Assembly: GCA_033002965.1 (NCBI GenBank) | Contig: JAURVB010014813.1 | Coordinates: forward strand, 62,001-126,000 | Reading direction: 5' to 3' | DNA from: Piper betle | Taxonomy: Eukaryota > Streptophyta > Magnoliopsida > Piperales > Piperaceae | Length of the DNA stretch: 64,000 nucleotides | In this document: piece by piece, positions 24,385 to 35,537 of the stretch | Layout: every line of letters starts with the position of its first letter | Position numbering within the stretch: the first letter of the stretch is position 1 | Made by a program: the position numbers and the translations under genes | The notes under the pieces: model-generated | Seen by the model: the letters and a program-made list of their open reading frames with translations, nothing else | Databases searched by the model: none | Told to the model about the DNA's origin: nothing

Positions 24385-24960
24385 TTCTTCGATAAATAGC
24401 TTTGGATATTTTTTCTACCTTAGGAGGGACTATTTGTTCTAACTTCCAAGTATCCGGTAGAATTATATATTTCCATTTAATAATTTTAGGAATTTTTATA
24501 TTTACTTTAGTTGTATCTATTTGGAATAATGTTGTATTACGTTTTATAGATGTCAATCTGGCATTTGGATTAATTGTTGTCATAGCCTTAAAACATAATC
24601 GATATATTATACATATGTTTTGGGATCCTTCTTTCATATCATACCCTTGTGTTTTCATGTTTAAACACAAAACTTCTTTAAGATGAAGATCACTTAAGGA
24701 TAATGAAAAATTTTAATAACAATTAAAATATACAGGTTCAGTTCCTAAACTGGATTCTATTATTCCGAATAGAGAATCTTTAAATTTATTATGTCTAATG
24801 TCCCTTAGAAATAATATTATTGAAGTGTTTAAACCATCTCTAATTAATAGTTTAACAGCTACTTGTACTAATCTTAAATAAATATAATTATATTCAGTTT
24901 GTAATTCTTCCAATATTTTTTACTTAATAGAGATAAATTTTCAGTAAAATTTTGGATACT
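24385..24960 (-). pseudogene. Endogenous pararetrovirus movement-protein remnant (Caulimoviridae)
   Basis: Two minus-strand ORFs (24713-24913 and 24380-24670) interrupted by stops together show the conserved core of a caulimovirid 30K-type movement protein. Visible motifs are a YIYLRLVQVAVK block, a DSLFG..ESSLG block, GYDM and the downstream W-rich strand region. It begins about 400 bases downstream of a tRNA-Met primer-binding site, which is where the movement-protein frame starts in several pararetrovirus genomes. The frame is broken, so it is a relic. The genus is uncertain; similarity to the Florendovirus/Petuvirus group is my impression only. Confidence 0.7.
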
Positions 24961-25135
24961 TACGCTTTCTTCATAAGTTTTAATAAGGTATGCTTATTTA
25001 AATTCAAACAATCCTTTATTATATATTTTAGTAGGCTTAAAATGAGGAATACTCCACTTATTTAAGCATTGTTCAATATTAATATACACTAGTTCGGTAA
25101 TTTTAGAATTCTCTTAATATTTAGATCTCTTAACT

Positions 25136-25217
25136 AGTTGTTGTAAAAAAGCCATCTATCCGCTGATGGATTCTACAGTTGTTGTAAAAAAGCCATCTAT
25201 CCTCTGATGGATTCTAC
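25136..25217. repeat. 41-bp direct tandem duplication
   Basis: Two adjacent 41-bp units (25136-25176 and 25177-25217) differ by one base (ATCCGCTG versus ATCCTCTG). They lie in the leader of the pararetrovirus remnant. Confidence 0.9.
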
Positions 25218-25335
25218 ACCTAACACTAAGAATTTGGTAGCAGTACACAATTGCGACTGGGCGCCTAACCACGACTTAACGTCGACTTACCAGATTACGT
25301 CACCTAGCTTTGGTCGTGTCTCTAAAATTCAAAAT

Positions 25336-25348
25336 GGCTCTGATACCA
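25336..25348 (-). promoter_or_regulatory. tRNA-Met primer-binding site of the pararetrovirus remnant
   Basis: The minus strand reads TGGTATCAGAGCC, complementary to the 3' end of initiator tRNA-Met. This is the minus-strand priming site shared by Caulimoviridae and many LTR retrotransposons. Its place, after a TATA box and before the movement-protein relic on the same strand, supports the pararetrovirus reading. Confidence 0.8.
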
Positions 25349-25430
25349 CAAACAACTGGGAAATCTGAAGGCTTTTCAAGTTTTAAACTTACATGGCAAC
25401 ACAGAGTAGCACACTAAAGAACAATAACTT

Positions 25431-25510
25431 AAATAAAGTAAAGTATATCCCAAATGGGAGCTTAATTGTAAAATAAAGTAAAGTATATCCCAAATGGGAG
25501 CTTAACTGTA
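25431..25510. repeat. 40-bp direct tandem duplication
   Basis: Two adjacent 40-bp units (25431-25470 and 25471-25510) differ by one base. A degenerate third partial copy follows near 25540-25570. Confidence 0.88.
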
Positions 25511-25519
25511 AAATATATT

Positions 25520-26363
25520 ATTTTGCGGGAGAACAACTTAAATGTAAAATATATCCCTTTACGGGAGAATCATTTCAACTTTGGGAATTTGAAAAGTAAA
25601 GTATTGAAATATATACATGGAAAACAGTTTTTTATCAGAAAACTTTTGTATGTAAATGACATATAGGTTCAAAAGAATTGAGATATGTAAAAGATAAGAT
25701 AGAAATACATACCAGAAAATAACCTTTTATTACTGCTGGTAACTTTACAAACTTACTTCACTCTCACTCAGTAAATACTCTCAATAACAAACTGTATACA
25801 TACAAGTATATGATACAGGTATAGTATATACATAAAAACTTACAGTATCTAAACTGTATACAAATACAACTCTTAATCAAACACATACATATACAACAAA
25901 CTGTTTTTGGATTTTTCATAAAAGAAAATAGAAATTGTTTTGGGTTTTTGATTTTGTAAATTAACAAACCACATTGAACGATGCTGAAGATAAGATAAGA
26001 AAGTAAAAGGAAAACTAAAGCTGAAAGCAACCTGACTAAAACACTGAAACACAAAAACACAAAGATAAGAAATTGGAAAAGATGAAAGCGACACAATAAT
26101 AAGAAATTGATAATGGAAAACGATGACAACGACTCTTATAAAGTAAGATTCCTTAGCTTATAATTTCAAACTATAAGAGTATAGGTGAAATCAGAAGCAA
26201 AGAAATGAGAAAAGAAAAGAAAACTGAAGACGACTCAATCAAAACATGTATCTCTGACTTCTGAAATCCCACGAAAAAACTGAAATAGAAATTTGAAGGA
26301 GGAAGGAAACTATTTGAGAGCTTGCGAAATTTCGTCATGGTTGGACTGAAAGAAGGAGGTTTC
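25520..26363 (-). other. Pararetrovirus leader region, non-coding
   Basis: This stretch runs from the TATA box towards the primer-binding site on the minus strand. It holds only short ORFs (for example 25764-26129 and 26171-26365) of low-complexity hydrophobic character. I read it as the long untranslated leader of the integrated viral unit. No protein is supported. Confidence 0.45.
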
Positions 26364-26370
26364 ATTTATA
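26364..26370 (-). promoter_or_regulatory. TATA box of the pararetrovirus remnant
   Basis: The minus strand reads TATAAAT in the context CTATAAATGAAACC, about 1.0 kb upstream of the primer-binding site. It follows directly on the end of the zinc-knuckle ORF, as expected for an intergenic promoter. Confidence 0.5.
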
Positions 26371-26411
26371 GAGGTGAAAAGCAAACAGTAACCCATTACC
26401 CAGGTCACCGG

Positions 26412-27179
26412 TCAACTAGTGGGTTCCACCTTGGGCCCAACTGACGTAGTCATTGTGGGGACCACCGTGGGGACTATGGTAGGGATAGATGAGGGACCCA
26501 CAGTAGGGACTACAGTGGGGTCAGTGGAGGGACCCACAGAGATTTTTATCAATTTCCAAGGAGAAGAACCTAACTCCAAATAGACTATTTTAGAGGATGA
26601 CTGTTGTGACTCAGCAGCTTTTGATGGACTACACATTGGCGAGGGCGAACGATCAATAGCAGGACAATGAAAAGCACCATGACCAAATTGACCACAGCAT
26701 AGACATCTTAGACCTTCATCTTCTAAGGGTGCTTCAGTACAGACGACTAAAGTATGACCATTATGTCCACAGAGTCTGCAATGTAAATCTTTTGTACTAA
26801 ATGGTGACTGAGCAAATCCTGCTTGCACTGGACTTTCAGTAAGCCTTGTGACAATCTGATTTATTTCATTCAAAGACAATGGTTGTGGCTCCTAAATAGG
26901 TTGTAGCTTTGGCGAAACCCTATAAAAATTAAGCATAAATGCAAGTCTTATTGCTTCATCATGACGAATATTTGGATTATCATCTTGTACCTGCAATACC
27001 CATGCATACACGTTAGGGGGTAGTACTGGTGGGAGTATTCGATTGGCTGACCTAGGAAAGGGCAGGCTCTGAAAAAAGTTCTTCTTTTGTAGGAAGATTG
27101 ATAAAATGGGTGAAATTATCCCATCATCTAACATAAACTCTGTGAGCCAGTGATGAGATAAAAATACCCTTATCCTCAA
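26412..27179 (-). pseudogene. Pararetrovirus-associated region with two zinc knuckles
   Basis: Two minus-strand ORFs separated by one stop (26892-27179 and 26412-26879). The second carries two CCHC-like knuckles in tandem (CxxCxxxGHxxxxC, then CxxCxxFGHxxxxC), followed by a Pro/Thr/Val-rich repetitive tail. Paired knuckles with such a tail suggest nucleic-acid binding by a capsid-associated or accessory protein. The assignment to the virus rests on position, strand and the neighbouring coat-protein remnant. It could be an unrelated retroelement gag. Confidence 0.5.
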
Positions 27180-27261
27180 TGGTATGGAAGCAGAAATTCC
27201 AAGACAAGATCCATGGGATTCTATAAAACAGGATAAAATACAAGAATGAATAGCTTTTGGA

Positions 27262-28080
27262 CTAGCTTAGCAAATTTCTCATATTGGGATTTATAATACT
27301 TTGGCAAGTTCTCAATTTCTGGACCAAAATGAGACAACCATTGACGAAACCATACTGGAATTTCACAAGGTTTGGGTAGATTCTTTTCTTTCTTTTATAA
27401 GAAATAAAAGATTTACTAGGTTCATTCTTATTAACTTTGTTTTTATTATTAGGATATTTAGGTGTTATAACAGTTCCAAACTGTTGACAGAATTCTCCTA
27501 ATTCTCTTTTCCCTAATAATTTTTGTTTCTTTAATTGATTTCTTAAATTTAATTCATTACAAAGTTTTAATCCTTCTGCGACAACTTGTCCTACTAATTG
27601 TCCAAAAATATATTCAGAATAAAGAATTGTACCATGTATTTCCCTTAATCTGTTTCTAACTCTTTCTACAAAAAGAGTAGGTAAGCCAGAAAGAAATCTT
27701 TCTTTCGAGACATCATTATTTGAGTTTGCTCTTTGGTATAATAAAGTTAAGAATGCATCCTTATACCATCTGAAATGTGTTAAGGTTGGACATCTCAAAT
27801 TTAATATTAACTCTTGTATTCTTTTATTAAGTTGATTAACATTACCCACAAAATAATGTAATATTGTTTGAACTAAAGTATACACTGAATCTTCTTTTAT
27901 CTGCTGTGTACTAGGTTCTAGTTTTACAGCACCCAATATTTCTATTTCTTGAGGTTGTTTTAAATAATTATCCCACTAACCTTTCAGTTGGCCTGTAAAC
28001 CCTACGGTTATTATTTTTGAAATTTGTCCATCTGAATTATTATTTGTTCTACAGATAGTAGTATACATTAATACATTATG
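27262..28080 (-). pseudogene. Endogenous pararetrovirus coat-protein remnant
   Basis: The ORF 27262-27936 and a stop-interrupted upstream extension to about 28080 resemble the caulimovirid capsid core. An N-terminal GFTGQLKG motif appears in the extension. A tryptophan-containing FRWYKDAF segment, an FLSGLP motif, and a GLKLCNEL...KRELGEFC region follow, then a lysine-rich stretch. No aspartic protease, reverse transcriptase or RNase H follows it on this strand before the promoter. Known family order is movement protein, coat protein, protease, RT, so this is a deleted or rearranged copy. It is not functional. Confidence 0.65.
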
Positions 28081-28159
28081 TAATGTAGTTATTATTTGAT
28101 ATTCAAACTATCTATCAATACTTCATTCATAGACAAACTCTCCATTATATATATATAGG

Positions 28160-28620
28160 AACAAGTCAATATTATGAAATAAAAACTTAATATTGACTCA
28201 AGTAAATATTATGAAACAAATTAAAAATAATAATTTTATAATAAAAATTTAACTCGATTCTAACTCGAGTCAATATTATAAAATAAATTTTAAAAAATAA
28301 AATAATTTTGTAATAAAAATTTGACCCAATCCTGACTTTAGTTAATATTACGAATTAAATTTTAAAAAAATAAAATTATTTGGTAATAAAAATTTGACCC
28401 GATCTTGACTCTAGCCAATAGTTTGACTATGATCCTAATTGATATTAAAATTATTTTTGTAATAAAAATAAAATAATTTTTGTAATAATATTCACTCGAG
28501 TTTCGATAGAGTCAAATTTTTATTACTATTTTTTTAAATTTATTTTGTAATATTGACTCGAGTCAGGATTGAATCAAGCTTTTATTATAAAACTACCCTC
28601 CCCTGTTCTTCCCCCCCTTT
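28160..28620. repeat. AT-rich repeat array with GACTCGAGTC motifs
   Basis: Degenerate units of roughly 85-100 bp repeat the pattern ATTTGACCC..TTGACT..AGT..AATATTA followed by TTTTAAAAAATAAAAT. The units resemble part of the large LTRs at 18-21 kb and the array at 29.8-31.3 kb. There is no coding potential. Confidence 0.6.
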
Positions 28621-29020
28621 ATTTTGCAACCCCACCCCACTGCCGGTGACCTTGCCGCCGACCGCCCGCTAGGGCGGGTGGGGAGATCTCGAGGGTGGGG
28701 TAGCGACTACGAGTGGGGGCGAGGGGAGACAGAGAGGGGTGGGGGCAAAATGGGTGGCAGGGGTGGAACAGAGCTGGGGCGGCGGCTTTCTCCCTCCAGG
28801 CCGCAGCCGCCGCTCCCCCACCCGAGTGGGGGAAATGGGCTGCGGTGGAGTTCCTCCTGGGGCGGTAGGAGGCTGGCAGAGGTTGCCGGTTGATGGCCTC
28901 AAGAAACAGGAGAGGAGAGGAGGAGGTGGAAGGAATTACAGCCATTGGATCGCGATCCAACGGTTGTCCCCAAACTTCAGGGCAGGCAAGTTGCTTGTGA
29001 TGAAGCACAAAAACTTCGCC

Positions 29021-29023
<3 letters not shown>
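28621..29023. other. GC-rich block without a credible gene
   Basis: G/C-rich sequence gives overlapping ORFs on both strands (28619-29122 minus, 28624-28893 and 28739-29164 plus) that are Gly/Arg/Pro-rich and run into the (TA)n as poly Tyr-Ile. None shows a domain. The right part (about 28935-29023) has a CCATTGGATCGCGATCCAACGG palindrome of about 22 bases and looks like a transposon end facing the (TA)n. Confidence 0.55.

Positions 29024-29096
<73 letters not shown>
29024..29096. repeat. (TA)n microsatellite, 73 bp
   Basis: This is the longest pure TA run in the window. It is bordered on the left by ...CGCCCTC and on the right by AGGGTGAGG..., partly inverted copies of each other. Confidence 0.95.
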
Positions 29097-29099
<3 letters not shown>

Positions 29100-29760
29100 G
29101 TGAGGAGGCTCTGATGCAGCACAACTATCTTGGCTATGCTGCATCTTTCCAGCCGTTGGAATAATCCTCCCCATCCCCACCCTTCACCACCACCCCACCC
29201 CCTCCGCCCACCCTACCCCTCTTCACCTCCTCAAGCTTCCCAGCCCGGCCATCGTCCCCGACCGCCACGCTCTTTGTCCCCCGCCCCCCACCGCGTTCCT
29301 CATCCCACCCCCGACACCACCCCTCGCCCTGCCTCCTCCCCACTGGCCGGTTTGCCACCCTGTTTTGCCGTCAACAATCTCCCCAACTGTCACGCCCCTC
29401 ATCCCCTCGCCACGTTCCCATCCCACTTCTGACGCTACCCCTCATCCCCCGCCCCCCATTCTCACACTTATTCGCCCCACCCAGCCTCCTCCCCCCAGGC
29501 CAGTTTGCTGCCCTACTCTCCCCTGTTTTGCTGTCTACAACCCCAACCCCCCCCCTCCCCCTATATTTTTTTTCCAGCAACGGCAAGGGGGGCCATTGTG
29601 GTGGATGGGACAGCCACGACGGAGGCATATTGTCCAAGTGGGGAGCTGCGGTGGTGGTAGGGAGGAGGTGGGGAGCTGCAGCGAGAGCAGGCGGCGGCAG
29701 TGGGGAGCTGCGGCATTGTCGCGTTGTCATAGGGACCTCAAGCATGCACTCGGTCCCAAT
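29097..29760. other. GC-rich block, possible TIR-element fragment
   Basis: It begins AGGGTGAGGAGGCTCTGATG next to the (TA)n and contains CAGCCGTTGGA, resembling a MULE-type terminus. The rest is C-rich and then G-rich sequence whose Pro-rich ORFs (29130-29432, 29365-29781) lack any domain. No matching far end was found, so a complete element is not supported. Confidence 0.4.
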
Positions 29761-31290
29761 CGAGTCAATATTACGAAATAGATCCCAAAAAATATAAAAA
29801 AACATAGTAAAATCTAGAATATAAAATAATTTTGTAATAAAAACTTATGGTATTTTAATATATTTTTTAAATATTTTTTAAGATTTATTTCGTAATATTG
29901 ACTCCAGTCAGGACCGAGTCAAATTTTTATTTCAAAACTACCCCTCTCAAAAAATATGAAAAAATAGGGTAAAATACTATAAAATAAAATAATCCATTAA
30001 AATTCAATTATTTTATTTTATGGTATTTTCCTGTATTTTTTAAATATTTTTAAGGATTTATTTCGTAATATTGACTTAAGTCGGGACCAAGTCAAGTTTT
30101 TATTTTAAAACTATCCCTCTTGAAAATATGAAAAAATAGGCTAAAATTCCATAAAATAAAACAATCCATTATAATTTGATTATTTTATTTTATGATATTT
30201 TTTGTATTTTTTTGTATTTTTAAATATTTTTTAAGATTTATTTCGTAATATTGACTCTAGTAGGGACCGAGCCAAATTTTTATTATAAAAAATTGACCCA
30301 CTACCGATTCGAGCCGCTGTTACAAAATAAATTTTAAAAAATATACAAAATAATTTTATAATAAAAGTTTAACTCGATCTTGAGGTCGCCAGTGGGCGGT
30401 CGGCAGCATGGTCGCTGGTGATCGGGTGGCACGACAAAACATGTGTGGAAAAATAGAGTGGCTTACAAACAGGGGAGGGAGGAGGAAATGGGCAGGCATA
30501 GTTTTATAATAAAAATTTAACTCGTTTCCGACTCGAGTCATTATTAAAAAATATATCCCAAAAATTATTTAAAAATACCATAAAATACAATAATCGAGTT
30601 CTAATAGATTATTTTATCTTATGATATTTTAATCTATTTTTCATATTTTTGAGATTTATTTCATAATATTGACACTAGTTGGGAAGGAAATAGGCAAGGG
30701 TAGTTTTGTAAAAAAACTTGACTCAGTCCCTACTAGATTCAATATTAAGAAATAACCCAAAAAATATTAAAAAAATTCAGGAAAATACCAGAAAATAAAA
30801 TAATCAAATTCTAATTTATTATTTTATTTTATGGTATTTTACCCTATTTTTCATATTTTTCAAGGGGGTAGTTTTAAAATAAAAGCTTGACTCATTCCCA
30901 ACTCGTGTCAATATTACAAAATATATCTCAAAAAATATGAAAAAAATAGATTAAAATACCATAAAATAAAATAATCTATTAAAACTCAATTATTTTATTT
31001 TATCTTATTTTACTATATTTTTTTGTATTTTTTGAAATCTATTTTGTAATATTGAATCAAGTCGGGTTGAGGTCAAGTTTTTATTACGAAACTACCCCTA
31101 CCCCTTAATCGAGTAAATATTACAAAATACATCTCAAAAAATATGAAAAAAATAGAGTAAATTACCATAAAATAAAATAATTTATTAAAACTAGATTATT
31201 TTATTTTATATTATTTTACTATGTTTTTATATTTTTTGGGATGTATTTTAATCGAGTCGGGAGCTGAGTCAAGTTTTAAATATAAAATTG
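29761..31290. repeat. AT-rich tandem/inverted repeat array (TAATATTGACTC family)
   Basis: The phrase GATTTATTTCGTAATATTGACT..AGT..GG.ACC.AGTCAA recurs near 29885, 30057, 30238, 30656 and 31040, spaced about 172, 181, 418 and 384 bases. Inverted partners lie between them, and TAAAATAAAATAAT...ATTATTTTATTTTA arms can fold. A GTCAA-TTTTTATT-AAACTACCCCT tail repeats in most units. The array is related to part of the solo LTRs at 18-21 kb. No gene is present. Confidence 0.7.
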
Positions 31291-32265
31291 CCATCGAGCC
31301 CCCGACCTCCCATGTTTCTCCCCTATCGACGATCGTCCTCGCCTCTTCTATTTTTGCCAGTCCACCCCAATCGCCGGCGACCTCGCTGCGCCATGCACCA
31401 TTGCCGGCCAACGCCACCAGTGTTTGTTGCCGCCCGCACGCCACCCGTGTTTGTTGCGCCGCACCTCCCGTTTCGCTGCCTTTGCCGCTCGTCACTCGAC
31501 GTCACCGCCCTATCTATCAACACCATCCAAAATTAGCCAATTTAGGCCGATTTTAAAATCGGCCCATTTGTGAACTAATTCACATAATTTTTTAAACCAA
31601 AAGCCTTCGGATCCTATTTAAATCGACTGATTTCAAATTAAATCGATTAATTTCTTCGACAATGGTAAATACCACCTTTCACTGCGATAAAATAATAATG
31701 GTTAGCAGCTTACTTGTTTTAATGTGCTCAATGCAATTTCCGGTTAATAGCACAGTTGTGTTACAATTCCAACTACAACACGATTCATGAGTACCATATA
31801 ATTCTAGTTTTACACTCGTCCCAGCACGTGATTCCTTTCATTCAAACGACAAATTGTTTTGGATTCAAGTCAGTGTCATCACATGGAACCATGAGATTCG
31901 GGGTGATGCATTGGCCCACACTAAAGCCAAAGGTCCCGTACCGTCCACATACATAGCTGATAGCAACATAATACTTAATCACACTGGACAGCACAACAGT
32001 GGCGTCGTTTTTTGATCTAGATGCACACAGCTGCTTACATACTTTACAATGAACTACATCAAATAAATCACTTATAACCAGAAACAATGTTTGTTGAAAG
32101 GGGTCCGGTAGAGAAGAGCAGACAAGATCAAACTCCACTAATCACACCTTCATCCACATCTGCCAGAATCAGATCATCGACCAGGGTAAGGAAGAATAGG
32201 GCAGCAAGGAAGATTATTATTCCAACTCAACGACGAGAGAAATCAATGATAAGAAACATTTAAAA
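31291..32265. other. Intergenic, including a GC-rich module tail
   Basis: A short GC-rich stretch (31291-31520) ends the repeat array; its Pro/Arg-rich ORFs are not credible. The remainder to 32265 is unique AT-rich DNA that should include the 3' untranslated region of the TIP2 gene. Confidence 0.55.
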
Positions 32266-33232
32266 TCAGAAATCACTAGTGAGGGGGGCATGTTCCCCGG
32301 TTATGAACACATTGCTGTAGATAAGCCCGGCCAGTCCGCCGCCGATGAGAGGGCCGACCCAGTATATCCAGTTGTTGGTGAAATCGCCGCTGGCCACCGC
32401 CGGGCCGAAGGACCGTGCCGGGTTCATGGAGCCGCCCGAGAAGGGGCCGGCGGCCAGGATGTTGGCACCCACGATGAAGCCGATGGCAATGGGGGCGATG
32501 GTGCCGAGGGTGCCCTTCTTGGGGTCGGCCGCAGTGGCGTACACAGTGTAGACCAGTGCGAAGGTGGCGACGATCTCAAACACCACGCCTTCAATTGCCC
32601 CAACTCCGGCACCCAAATTGTGCGTCGGAATTGCCTGCATGCACCACATATATTTTATAATTGTGGAACAAACCATTAGGGGAGAAATTAGTTATATACA
32701 TATGTGCATGAACAGTGTATATTACCAGGCCACCAGTGACAACTTTGAGGAGGAAGGAGGCGGCAATGGCGCCGACGAGCTGGGCGACCCAATAGAAAAT
32801 GCCGGTGAGGATGGTGATCTGGCCGCCGAGGGTCAAGCCGAAGGTGACTGCTGGGTTGACATGGCCGCCGGAGATGTTAGCTCCGATTGCGACGGCCACA
32901 AAGAGGGCCAAGCCATGGGCGACTGCAACTGCTACCAAGCCTGCCGGGTCCAGAGCTGCCCCTGATGTTAACTTACCTGCATGCATAAACCCAAGTAACT
33001 CATTAACCAATCAAACATTATGAAACCCATACGATAATTTAGCCAACTTGGTAAATTATTGGAAGTAATTAAGTGTATGTGATATGGACACGTTGAGTGA
33101 GTAACTGTAAGCAATGGCCGATCCAACGCCGGCAAAGACAAAGAGAAGGGTGGAGATGAACTCGGCAAGGTAGGCCTTCAAAGAGCCTACGCTAAAGGAA
33201 TCGTCAAAACTTCCAAAAGCAATTTTGGCCAT
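32266..33232 (-). CDS. Tonoplast intrinsic protein, TIP2 type (aquaporin)
   Basis: TIP2 channels sit in the vacuolar membrane and conduct water, and in many plants ammonia. There are three exons with consensus borders: 33106-33232 (127 nt), 32726-32976 (251 nt) and 32266-32634 (369 nt). They join to 248 codons plus stop, the normal TIP length. The start [20 protein letters not shown] is typical of TIP2. Both pore motifs are present: HVNPAVTF (NPA at 83-85) and SMNPARSF (NPA at 197-199). The ar/R filter reads His63, Ile185, Gly194, Arg200, the H-I-G-R set of TIP2. The frame is intact. A paralogous TIP4-type gene lies 2.3 kb upstream on the same strand with the same intron phases. Confidence 0.96.
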
Positions 33233-33326
33233 GGCTGGCTACAAAGCAAGCCTAGAAGGATATGTGCCTGGGATAGCCTGAGGGAGCTTTGAGTTGGATA
33301 AGATTACCAGATCAATATGTCATCTT

Positions 33327-33335
33327 CTTTATATA
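33327..33335 (-). promoter_or_regulatory. TATA box of the TIP2 gene
   Basis: The minus strand reads TATATAAAG, about 95 bases upstream of the start codon at 33232. Confidence 0.6.
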
Positions 33336-35537
33336 GACACCAAGCCCTGTCCTCGTGACATAATATGATATTCGGGTCCAAGTTGGTTCTCATGTGATGT
33401 TCAGGGCATGCAGGCAGAGCATATATGAGGTGGATATATGAGGATGAGATGGGTAGAGGATAAGTGCAGATGATCCAATCTTTTGCAATCCAAGCTGTCA
33501 TGCATTGGCATGTGTCCATGGAAGCGTCGCGAAGTAAATGAATTATTATTTCTTCACCATGTGAAGCAACTTGCACTGACAATTCTTGAACTAAAGGAAA
33601 GGTTTGGTGGACGATGGCCCTTCGTGCCGGGTAAATAGCCGCCCCGAGTGAGAGGGGCATGGCCCCTTCTTGCACCGCTAACTTCACCGGTCATGTTTAT
33701 TTGCTGATCAAAAGGGTACTCTTCTCGTAAAGTTTAAAAATTTGAAATTCAATTTTACATGTCAAGTCAAGAAGTGGAATTAACTCTCGGGCATAATATA
33801 TATTGCCCTTCTGATATATAACATTGATGAATATAAGATTTATATAATTTTAAAAGTTAATTTAAAAGAAAATTAATAATTTTTATAACATAATTCTAAA
33901 AATTAATTATTAAACCAGTTATCCGTGAAATTTAACTTGGCAGCCTATAAAATTAACTCGAGTTGGGTGGTTTGGGAATCAAAAAGGATATTAAAATTAT
34001 GCGCACCTGGATTGGCACTTTCTTTGGAAAAATTGGGTCTTGATCATCATGTAGGTATATGGGACTAGCTATTGTAAGGTGTTAGGGGAAGGGCTGCCTG
34101 TTTGAATACACATTTGAAGCTTTCTTCTTCATGTGAAGGGATCGAGTGGTCTAGCTTGATCACATGACTGGTTTGTTCGATGTCGGAACTATATTGTTTT
34201 ATATGATGGTGAGGATAGGAATGAGCTGGCTTGAAGGGTACCCAATAAGACCAAATGACTAACTTGGGGATGTCCAATCTGAAAGTATAAACAGGGTAAG
34301 CATATTTCTGTACAATCTGCATAAATGTTCCAAATAGTGTGTGTCAACTTCTAATGATCACTTAATAGACACAAGGAATTGTGGTTATCTTGAGGCATGA
34401 GCTAGGCGTGAAAACTGGCATTCACTTACCTATCGACACCCATTTATATATTTAAGAAGTTACGAAGAGATTAGTTTTGATCTGCAAGCGAGGTTAAGAG
34501 ATTGATAAAACTAAGTCATGATCAGCTTGCTGCTATGCTTGGCTGGGAATTAAAGATTCATTTCCTGGCCATCAAGTAGATTTAATTTTGTTTAGCTGTA
34601 GTCGATATAACAAGTAAATAGCCAACAAATACGTACGCTCTTGCTGTATAATAAGGGAATCCTGGTGGTTATTTCCAGTAAAAAAATGATGGTTTTCCTT
34701 ATAAAATTGTTAAGATGGAAGCTCGTTTCTTCCGATATTGACCTAATGAACGCGACTGTTCATCTAATTCGTACACTTCATTCTACGTAAATTGATTCAA
34801 AATATAGTTGTCCAATGGCAGATAGACGTTGCTTGTCCTCTGACGAGATGATACAATTTTAAGACATTTTTCATGATACATGTGATCACAAGCAGCTCCT
34901 CATTGAAGGTTTTCGCAATTTCATATACATTTTTGCACTTCCTTCATGAGTATAATTGTTTTGAAAGAAAGATAGGTGGAGTACTGTGTATATAAGTACA
35001 TTAATCTGATTCATTAGCTCTGGTGGTAACTACCAGGTAATCAATTTCCCATCTGCTACGTCTTACTAGGATCAGACGATGATTATGAGATAATTTGAGT
35101 TTTGAGCATATTTTATCATGAAATGCTCTGAACTTTGTAATACGATGATTTGATCACAAAAATTCTGAGAATAATTGGACGGACGTGGATAATACTTGTC
35201 TGACATCCTACCCACCACCGACGACGGCCGCCCCCATTCACAAGTCAATGGCCACCTGAAAATGTATCACAAATGCTGCATTTCCCCTGTTTATATTCCG
35301 GCAATAGTTAACACAAGATCAATGCATCAACTCAAGTTCAGTTTATTACACTACATATACCCGAGCGACAACACTTCCCTAGCAAGCCGATCAGTAAAAC
35401 TTTTCTGTTTTACTGACGCGCCCACCATTGCCAATCCAAGACAAGGTTATAGAAAACCCTACAAAAGGCAAAGTAGAACAGGAATTGAAATAAACAGGAA
35501 CAAGAAGCATAAAAAGATGGACATGGGTTTTATTTTA
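33336..35537. other. Intergenic between the two TIP genes
   Basis: About 2.2 kb of AT-rich DNA that should carry the TIP2 upstream region and the TIP4 3' untranslated region. The minus ORFs at 33304-33687 and 34065-34322 and the plus ORF at 35196-35897 (largely antisense to TIP4 exon 3) show no domain. Confidence 0.6.

Noticed and set aside
24402..24686. Plus-strand ORF of 94 hydrophobic residues
   Set aside because: It is antisense to the better-supported movement-protein remnant.
25336..25349. Possible tRNA-like sequence
   Set aside because: Only the 13-14 bases complementary to the tRNA-Met 3' end are present; this is a primer-binding site, not a tRNA gene.
28619..29781. ORFs of 70-167 codons, some with long Tyr-Ile runs
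   Set aside because: The Tyr-Ile runs are translated (TA)n and the rest is low-complexity GC-rich sequence in overlapping frames.
29761..31290. CRISPR-like spaced repeats
   Set aside because: Unit spacing is irregular, units are degenerate and AT-rich, and the context is a plant nuclear genome.
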